Notes under the pieces: model-generated
What the model was told of the DNA's origin: nothing
The model's database searches: none
What the model saw: the letters and a program-made list of their open reading frames with translations, nothing else
DNA from: Oscillospiraceae bacterium
Lineage (GTDB): Bacteria; Bacillota; Clostridia; Oscillospirales; CAG-272
DNA length: 64,000 nucleotides
Direction: 5' to 3'
Assembly (NCBI GenBank): GCA_015063895.1
Contig: SVTG01000003.1
Coordinates: 97,253 to 161,252, forward strand
Shown: piece after piece, positions 57,801 to 64,000 of the stretch
Layout of the letters: each line of letters starts with the position of its first letter
How positions within the stretch are numbered: position 1 is the first letter of the stretch
Position numbers and translations under genes: made by a program

Positions 57801-57969
57801 GCTGATCCTGCGGGCAGTGACCGACATTGCCAGCATCGCGGCCGTGCTCCCCCTCGGCGGTGCCATTGCACTGATCGTCATCAGCATGCTGCTGACGCTG
57901 ATCGCAGGCGTGATCCCCTCACGCATCGCCTCGAAAAAGGACCCTGTCGTTGCGCTGCGCAGCGAATAA
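54835..57969 (+). CDS. ABC transporter, fused ATP-binding and FtsX/MacB-like permease
   Basis: TTG start after AAGGAGG; '[18 protein letters not shown]', '[32 protein letters not shown]'; C-terminal '[28 protein letters not shown]'. Confidence 0.95.
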   Translation: [1044 protein letters not shown]

Positions 57970-57985
57970 TAAAGATCACATTCCC

Positions 57986-58024
57986 AAGGGTGGCGAAGCC
58001 GCGGCTTCGCCACCCTTCCTTTTT
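57986..58024 (+). terminator. Terminator
   Basis: AAGGGTGGCGAAGCC GC GGCTTCGCCACCCTT CCTTTTT. Confidence 0.85.
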
Positions 58025-58081
58025 GCGACGCTCCCTTGCATTAGCTTTACCTCGCCTTTTACCCCCCAAAAAAGACCCACT

Positions 58082-58139
58082 TTGTGATAAAAATAACAAG
58101 GTATGACAACTTGCTTTTTGCTTGTCAAAACTTTAACGA
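58082..58139 (+). promoter_or_regulatory. Two candidate Rex-like boxes upstream of pflB
   Basis: TTGTGATAAAAATAACAA (58082-58099) and TTGTCAAAACTTTAACGA (58122-58139) versus TTGTTAANNNNTTAACAA. Confidence 0.45.
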
Positions 58140-58198
58140 AATTTGGCGTTTTTTTCAAGTTTTTTACAAAAAAGGCATAAAATTTGTTTGCGTTTCCC

Positions 58199-58227
58199 TT
58201 GACTTCAAGGGTGCCTTGTGCTATACT
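58199..58227 (+). promoter_or_regulatory. Sigma-A type promoter of pflB
   Basis: TTGACT-17 nt-TATACT. Confidence 0.75.
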
Positions 58228-58244
58228 ATCTATGGCCGAAAAAA

Positions 58245-58330
58245 CGACGGTTGCAATCGCCAAATTGCAAGAGTACACCGGCCCGAATCGTAAGCCGACC
58301 GTCGGAAAACTGCCGCATGGTCGGATTTTT
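58245..58330 (+). promoter_or_regulatory. Candidate transcription attenuator in the pflB leader
   Basis: Terminator CCGACC..GGTCGG-ATTTTT (58295-58330) versus antiterminator CGACGGT (58245-58251)/ACCGTCG (58298-58304). Confidence 0.5.
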
Positions 58331-58374
58331 CTTTGTCAACCAATCTCAAAACAATATATTGGAGGTACGAATAC

Positions 58375-60603
58375 ATGAAACAAGAATGGCAAGGCTTTGT
58401 AGGCGGCGCTTGGGAAAAGGATATTGACGTACGTGACTTTATCCAGAAGAACTACACCCCCTACGACGGCGATGACAGCTTCCTCGCCGGCCCCACGAAG
58501 GCAACCCTTGACCTGTGGGCAAAGGTGAGTGAGCTCAAGAAGGAAGAAATTGCCGCAGGCGGCGTGCTCGATATGGATACCTCGGTGGTTTCCACCATCA
58601 CCTCGCACGCACCCGGTTATATCGAGCAGGAGAAGGAGCAGATTGTGGGTCTTCAGACCGACAAGCCCCTCAAGCGCTCGCTGCAGCCCTACGGCGGTAT
58701 CCGTATGGCTATGAAGGCCTGCAAGGATAACGGTTACAGTGTAGCACCCGAGCTCGTTGAGTTCTTCACCGAGCACAGAAAGACCCATAATGCAGGCGTG
58801 TTTGACGTTTACACCCCCGAGATCAGACGCTGCCGCACCAACCACATCATTACGGGTCTGCCCGATGCTTACGGTCGCGGCCGCATCATCGGCGACTACC
58901 GCCGTGCCGCCCTTTACGGCATTGACCGCCTGATCGAGGACAAGAATGCCCAAAAGGACAGCACCCCCTCTACCCTCACGGCAGAGGTCATTCGCGATCG
59001 CGAGGAGCTTTCCGAGCAGATCCGCGCCCTTGAAATGATCAAGGCCATGGCCGCCTCCTACGGCTGTGATATCTCGAAGCCCGCCGCCAACTTCAAGGAG
59101 GCTGTGCAGGCTACCTACTTTGCATATCTTGCCGCCGTGAAGGAGCAGAACGGCGCCGCCATGTCGCTTGGCCGCACCTCTACCTTCCTTGATATCTACG
59201 CTACGCGCGATATCGCCAACGGCACGCTGACCGAGAGCGAGGCACAGGAGATCATCGACCACTTCGTGATGAAGCTCCGTATGGTATGCTTTGCGAGAAC
59301 CCCCGAATACAACGCCCTGTTTGCAGGCGACCCCACGTGGGTAACCGAGTCGATCGGTGGCGTCGGTGTTGACGGCAGACACATGGTCACCAAGACCTCG
59401 TTCCGTTTCCTCAACACCTTAAACAACCTCGGTGCCGCACCCGAACCCAACCTCACGGTCCTGTGGTCCGAGAAGCTCCCGGACGGCTTCAAGCGCTTCT
59501 GCGCCAAGGTATCCATCGAGCACCACGCCGTACAGTACGAGAACGACGACCTGATGCGTCCCGTTCACGGTGACGACTACGGCATTGCCTGCTGCGTATC
59601 CTCGATGAGAATCGGTAAGGAAATGCAGTTCTTCGGTGCACGCGCCAACCTGGCAAAATGCCTGCTTTACGCCATCAACGGCGGTGTCGACGAAATGACC
59701 GGCACGCAGGTAGCCCCCAAGTTCCAGCCCATCACCTCCGAGTACCTGGATTACGATGAGGTTATGGAGAAATACAAGGCCATGATGGAGTGGCTGGCAG
59801 GCGCATACGTGAACGCCCTGAACGCCATTCACTATATGCACGACAAGTACTGCTACGAGCGTGCACAGATGGCCTTCCACGACAAGGAGGTCCGCCGCTG
59901 GTTCGCAACGGGCATTGCAGGCTTCTCTGTTGTGGCTGACTCGCTTTCCGCCATCAAGTACGCCAAGGTCAAGGTTCTGCGCAACGAGCAGGGTATCGCC
60001 ACCGGATTTGAGACCGAGGGTGACTTCCCCAAGTACGGCAACGACGACGACCGCGTAGACGAGATCGGAAAAGAGATCCTGCGTTTGTTCATCACCTACC
60101 TGCGCAAGCAGCACACCTACCGTGGCGGCATCGCAACCACCTCGATCCTTACCATTACCTCTAACGTGACCTACGGCAAGAACACGGGTGCCACCCCCGA
60201 CGGCAGAGTCTGCGGCGAGGCATTTGCACCCGGTGCAAACCCCATGCACGGCAGAGATGAAAACGGTGCCGTTGCATCGCTGGCCTCTGTTGCCAAGATC
60301 CCGTTCCTGGATTCGCAGGACGGCATCTCCAACACCTTCACCATCGTTCCCTCTGCACTCGGCAAGAACGAGGAGGAGCGTGAAACCAACCTTATAGCTC
60401 TCCTTGACGGCTACTGCAAGAAGGGCGGCTTCCACCTCAACGTCAACGTGTTTGACCGCGAGCTGCTGCTTGACGCCCAGAAGCACCCCGAGCTTTACCC
60501 GCAGCTGACGATCCGCGTATCGGGCTACGCCGTAAACTTCATCAAGCTGACCAAGGCACAGCAGGACGAGGTTATTTCGAGAACCTTCCACGGCTCTATC
60601 TGA
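58375..60603 (+). CDS. pflB: Formate C-acetyltransferase (pyruvate formate-lyase)
   Basis: '[26 protein letters not shown]', C-terminal glycyl-radical loop '[29 protein letters not shown]'. Confidence 0.97.
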   Translation: MKQEWQGFVGGAWEKDIDVRDFIQKNYTPYDGDDSFLAGPTKATLDLWAKVSELKKEEIAAGGVLDMDTSVVSTITSHAPGYIEQEKEQIVGLQTDKPLKRSLQPYGGIRMAMKACKDNGYSVAPELVEFFTEHRKTHNAGVFDVYTPEIRRCRTNHIITGLPDAYGRGRIIGDYRRAALYGIDRLIEDKNAQKDSTPSTLTAEVIRDREELSEQIRALEMIKAMAASYGCDISKPAANFKEAVQATYFAYLAAVKEQNGAAMSLGRTSTFLDIYATRDIANGTLTESEAQEIIDHFVMKLRMVCFARTPEYNALFAGDPTWVTESIGGVGVDGRHMVTKTSFRFLNTLNNLGAAPEPNLTVLWSEKLPDGFKRFCAKVSIEHHAVQYENDDLMRPVHGDDYGIACCVSSMRIGKEMQFFGARANLAKCLLYAINGGVDEMTGTQVAPKFQPITSEYLDYDEVMEKYKAMMEWLAGAYVNALNAIHYMHDKYCYERAQMAFHDKEVRRWFATGIAGFSVVADSLSAIKYAKVKVLRNEQGIATGFETEGDFPKYGNDDDRVDEIGKEILRLFITYLRKQHTYRGGIATTSILTITSNVTYGKNTGATPDGRVCGEAFAPGANPMHGRDENGAVASLASVAKIPFLDSQDGISNTFTIVPSALGKNEEERETNLIALLDGYCKKGGFHLNVNVFDRELLLDAQKHPELYPQLTIRVSGYAVNFIKLTKAQQDEVISRTFHGSI

Positions 60604-60604
60604 T

Positions 60605-61333
60605 ATGGTGGGGCATATTCACTCTATTGAGACCTTTGGCACAGTAGACGGGCCGGGCGTGCGCTTCGTGGTATTCTTTCAAGGATGCCCGATGCGCTGC
60701 CTGTACTGTCATAACCCCGATACATGGATCGCGGGGGCGGGGGAAAAACACTCCGCCTCCGATCTCATTGCCAAGATGCTGCGCAATCTGAGCTTTTATC
60801 AGACGGGCGGCATTACCGCCACAGGGGGCGAGCCACTGCTGCAGCTTGATTTTCTGATTGAGCTGTTTGAGCTTGCCAAGCGCCACGGCATCCATACCTG
60901 TCTTGATACGTCGGGCATCACCTTTCACGAGGCACCCGCCTATCTTGAAAAGATCGACCGTCTGCTTGCCGTGACCGACCTTGTCATGCTTGACGTCAAG
61001 CACGCAGATGATCGGGCACACCAAAGGCTGACGGGCTGTAGCAACACCCCCGTGGTGGCCTTTGCCAAATATCTTTGCCAAAAAAAGATAAAAATGCACG
61101 TGCGCCACGTGCTGGTGCCGGGCTACACCGATGCCGAGGCAGATCTTGCCTCCCTTGGGCAGTTGTTGCGTGATTTTGACAACATTGAAAAGATCGAGGT
61201 GCTGCCTTACCACACGCTCGGCAAGGCCAAATATGAAAATCTCGGTATTCCCTATCCCCTCGGCGACACCCCCCAGCTGACCGTGCGCGATGCGGCAGCA
61301 GCGCTTGCCGTGATCAAACGATACATGAACTGA
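60605..61333 (+). CDS. pflA: Pyruvate formate-lyase activating enzyme
   Basis: 'GPGVRFVVFFQGCPMRCLYCHNPDTW', 'TGGEPLLQLDFL'; directly after pflB. Confidence 0.96.
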   Translation: MVGHIHSIETFGTVDGPGVRFVVFFQGCPMRCLYCHNPDTWIAGAGEKHSASDLIAKMLRNLSFYQTGGITATGGEPLLQLDFLIELFELAKRHGIHTCLDTSGITFHEAPAYLEKIDRLLAVTDLVMLDVKHADDRAHQRLTGCSNTPVVAFAKYLCQKKIKMHVRHVLVPGYTDAEADLASLGQLLRDFDNIEKIEVLPYHTLGKAKYENLGIPYPLGDTPQLTVRDAAAALAVIKRYMN

Positions 61334-61367
61334 AAAAGGTGTAGCTCCCCGCGCTGCACCTTTTTCT
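61333..61367 (+). terminator. Terminator
   Basis: AAAAAGGTGTAGC TCCCCGC GCTGCACCTTTTT. Confidence 0.8.
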
Positions 61368-61400
61368 GATAACTGCTTTACGCACACAAAGGAGAAGGCT

Positions 61401-62849
61401 ATGATATCTGATATAACACCCGCTCGCCTCATCGGCAACCTTTATTTTGTCGGCACCTATGCCGCCTCCTCTCACCTACTGGTGAGTGATGAGGGGCTGA
61501 TGCTGATCGATACCGGCTATGCCGAAAATGCCGAAACGATCGTGGATTCTATTCAAAAGCTGGGCTTTGACATCAAGGATCTGAAATATATCCTGCATTC
61601 ACACGGGCACGGCGATCACACCGATGCCACGGCAGAGCTGGTCAAGCTGACAGGTGCCAAGACCTTTCTCGGCCGCGAGGACGTACGCTATATCAAGGGC
61701 TTTACCCCCGATTATTTTTACGAGGACGGCATGACCGTACGTCTGGGTAATACCGCTGTGCGCTGTGTATTCACCCCGGGTCACACCGAAGGTGCATATT
61801 CCTTTTTCTTTGATGTAAAGGAAGGGGAAAAAACATACCGTTGCGGCATGTTTGGCGGCGCGGGCCCCAATCAGCTGAAAAAGGATTATATGCACCGTCG
61901 CGGCGTTTCCTATCTGATGCGCGGTGCATTTCTCCGATCGATCGAGCGAATGAAGCAAGAGCACGTTGACGTGTTTATCGGCAACCATTGCTGGCACAAC
62001 GCAACAAAGGAAAAGCTGGCGTGTATGGCAGCAGCCGACGAAAACCCCTTTATTAACCCCGGCGAATGGATGCGTTTTCTTGAAAAATCCAAGAAAAAGC
62101 TCCACAACATCATCGCCGAGGAGAGCCGCACACACTTTATCAACTATGCGCATCGCGGCGCCTCGGAATATGCACCCGAAAACACAATGATGGCCTTTTA
62201 TCTGGGGCTTTATATGGGTGCTAACGGTATTGAAACCGACGTGCGCCGTACCAAGGACGGTGTACTTGTGCTCCACCACGATAAAACGCCCTTGCGACTG
62301 ACGGGCAACGAAACGCCCATTTGCGACCTCACGCTTGCTGAGCTGAAGGCCCTGCACTTTGAAAAAAACGGACACACCGATACCGTTGTGACGCTTGAGG
62401 ATTTTTTGCGCCTGCTCGGCGGCTTAGATATCCGCTTTGCCATTGAGCTGAAGGCAGCCGATATTGAAGAAGACGTAGCAAGGATGATTGAGCGCTACGG
62501 CCTTCGGGAAAAGGTCTTCGTCACCTCCTTCCATTTGGAGTATCTTTGCCGCCTGAAGGAGATAGCCCCCGCCCTGCGCGTCGGCTGGCTCATTTCTGAC
62601 CTCAACGAGCAGACCGTGCCCGCCCTGCTTCAGCTCGGCGGTGAGGAAATTTGTCCGCGCGCCGATACCGTCACACCCGAGCTTGTCGCAGCATGGCATG
62701 CGCTTGGTCTTAACGTGCGTGCGTGGGGCGTTTCAAACGAAGCGCTGATGCGCCACGTTTACGATTGCGGCGCCGACGGCATGACCGTAAACTTCCCCGA
62801 TAAGCTCACCGCGTATATCAAAGAGCAGCAAAACGAACCCACACCGTAA
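61401..62849 (+). CDS. Fusion of metallo-beta-lactamase-fold hydrolase (N-term) and glycerophosphodiester phosphodiesterase (C-term)
   Basis: 'HSHGHGDHTDATAE', 'FTPGHTEGAYSF' (MBL) and 'YAHRGASEYAPENTMMAFYLGLYMGANGIETDVRRTKDGVLVLHHD' (GDPD) in one frame. Confidence 0.9.
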   Translation: MISDITPARLIGNLYFVGTYAASSHLLVSDEGLMLIDTGYAENAETIVDSIQKLGFDIKDLKYILHSHGHGDHTDATAELVKLTGAKTFLGREDVRYIKGFTPDYFYEDGMTVRLGNTAVRCVFTPGHTEGAYSFFFDVKEGEKTYRCGMFGGAGPNQLKKDYMHRRGVSYLMRGAFLRSIERMKQEHVDVFIGNHCWHNATKEKLACMAAADENPFINPGEWMRFLEKSKKKLHNIIAEESRTHFINYAHRGASEYAPENTMMAFYLGLYMGANGIETDVRRTKDGVLVLHHDKTPLRLTGNETPICDLTLAELKALHFEKNGHTDTVVTLEDFLRLLGGLDIRFAIELKAADIEEDVARMIERYGLREKVFVTSFHLEYLCRLKEIAPALRVGWLISDLNEQTVPALLQLGGEEICPRADTVTPELVAAWHALGLNVRAWGVSNEALMRHVYDCGADGMTVNFPDKLTAYIKEQQNEPTP

Positions 62850-62884
62850 AAAAGCAGGGCTTGCCCCATGGGGCAAGCCCTGTG
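62849..62884. terminator. Terminator between convergent genes
   Basis: CAGGGCTTGCCCC AT GGGGCAAGCCCTG with A/T-runs. Confidence 0.8.
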
Positions 62885-62888
62885 TGTT

Positions 62889-63059
62889 TTATGCCTTGGC
62901 GTTGCTTTTTGGCAAAATATCGCCGATCGCACGTGCCGCCTTGGCGGTTTTTTTCACTACACGGCGCGTTTCACGCTTGCCGCCTACCACCATGCCGACC
63001 GTGCCGCCAACAACCATGCCTGCCAGCAGCCCCGCCGCCGTCATCGTTGCCTTATTCAT
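62889..63059 (-). CDS. Small YtxH-like protein (56 aa), not in the supplied ORF track
   Basis: MNKATMTAAGLLAGMVVGGTVGMVVGGKRETRRVVKKTAKAARAIGDILPKSNAKA; GGGGGG-type RBS upstream; terminator downstream. Confidence 0.75.
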   Translation of the reverse strand: MNKATMTAAGLLAGMVVGGTVGMVVGGKRETRRVVKKTAKAARAIGDILPKSNAKA

Positions 63060-63170
63060 CAAAATCCCCCCTTTTGCACTCCTGCATGCTTAGTTTGTAC
63101 AAAAGCGTGCGTTTTATGCGCGCAGCTTACGCCAAATCAGGAAAAATTTGAAAAAACCGCACCGCGCTTA

Positions 63171-63199
63171 TTGCAAAGCACAAAGAAAACCATTATAAT
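63171..63199 (+). promoter_or_regulatory. Sigma-A type promoter
   Basis: TTGCAA-17 nt-TATAAT. Confidence 0.65.
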
Positions 63200-63241
63200 A
63201 ATATATGATGAAAACAGCACTTACCGCAAAAGGAGAACCGT

Positions 63242-63955
63242 ATGGAACAAATTTACACCATACCCGTGAACGAAGCGTTTGATGCCTCGCGTGCCGATCA
63301 TTCATGCGGCTGCCCGATGTGCGCCCTGTATCGCAAATTAGAGGAAAACGAGCTTGAGCTCATTCTCGGTGCCTCAATGATGGAGCCCGACGTGCGCATT
63401 CAAACCAATAAAGAGGGCTTTTGCCGCACGCATTACGACATGATGTTTGTGCGCAAAAACCGCCTTGGTATGGCACTGACGCTGGAAAGCCATTTAAAGG
63501 AATTGCAGGGTGACCTCAAAAGCGGCTTTATCGGGTCGCTGATCCAAGGGGCCGATGCCAAGCCCACCAAGCGCATCAAGGCGCTGGAAAATTCTTGTTA
63601 CGTGTGTCGCCGTATCGATTTTCATTTTCAGCATATGGCACAGACCGTGATCTATTTATACGACACGGTGGAGGAATTTCGCGAAAAGCTGGCCGCCCAG
63701 CCTTATTTTTGCCTGCCGCACTACCGTTTACTCTTAGAGCGCGGCGATGCACGCCTTGGCAAAAAGCGTATGGCGGAATTTACCGACGCCATCGGACGCG
63801 TACAGAACGCGTATCTTGCCACCCTTACCGAGGATATCAGTTGGTTTTGTAAAAAATTTGACTACCGCTATGATGCCGAGCCCTGGAAAAATTCCAAGGA
63901 TAGCGTAGAGCGCGCCATTAAGTTCCTACGCGCCGACCTACACAGCAACGACTAA
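63242..63955 (+). CDS. DUF6062-like Cys/His-motif protein
   Basis: Duplicated CxxC...CxxH pattern: 'CGCPMC..GFCRTHY' and 'CYVC..YFCLPHY'. Confidence 0.7.
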   Translation: MEQIYTIPVNEAFDASRADHSCGCPMCALYRKLEENELELILGASMMEPDVRIQTNKEGFCRTHYDMMFVRKNRLGMALTLESHLKELQGDLKSGFIGSLIQGADAKPTKRIKALENSCYVCRRIDFHFQHMAQTVIYLYDTVEEFREKLAAQPYFCLPHYRLLLERGDARLGKKRMAEFTDAIGRVQNAYLATLTEDISWFCKKFDYRYDAEPWKNSKDSVERAIKFLRADLHSND

Positions 63956-64000
63956 CGTGCAGCTACTGCAACAAAAGCAAGGAGAAAGCTATGAAGTTGA

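Noticed and set aside
58232-58330. ZTP (pfl motif) riboswitch upstream of pflB
   Set aside because: Considered because that class is often found upstream of pfl, but the expected conserved GGGUCGUG...CCGCCUGGGC-type elements are not visible; kept only as an unassigned attenuator.
59419-60591. 390-aa minus-strand ORF
   Set aside because: Antisense to pflB; low-complexity Val/Gly/Leu composition, no domain recognised.
1-64000. CRISPR arrays, prophage or defence island
   Set aside because: No regularly spaced direct repeats, cas, integrase, terminase, restriction-modification or toxin-antitoxin genes were recognised; the SbcC/SbcD-like pair reads as normal DNA repair.

Overview
About 64 kb of a low-repeat, gene-dense chromosome from a spore-forming Clostridia-type Firmicute (inferred from the spoIIIA operon, type III glutamine synthetase, a glycine riboswitch and paired activase genes). 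Most of the window is housekeeping: tilS (partial), ftsH, 2-hydroxyacyl-CoA dehydratase activase genes, plsY, ttcA, an AGCS symporter behind a glycine riboswitch, GS-III, mini-RNase III, an SbcD/SbcC-like pair, spoIIIAA-AG, pyridoxamine kinase, a YgiQ radical SAM protein, a GH78 rhamnosidase, ribulokinase, an ABC transporter and pflB-pflA. No prophage, CRISPR array, transposase or tRNA/rRNA gene was recognised. The observations I consider most worth following are: (1) a 279-bp non-autonomous MITE-like element with 26-bp TIRs at 50539-50817, and a 46-bp collapsed relative at 39566-39611 inside the spoIIIA operon. Both sit between a stop codon and the next Shine-Dalgarno, and both supply the stop codon of the upstream gene. 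(2) A pflB leader with a candidate terminator/antiterminator switch, preceded by two Rex-box-like sites. (3) A spoIIIA operon that ends without spoIIIAH. (4) A metallo-beta-lactamase/GDPD fusion protein. All calls come from reading the sequence and ORF track; no searches were run.
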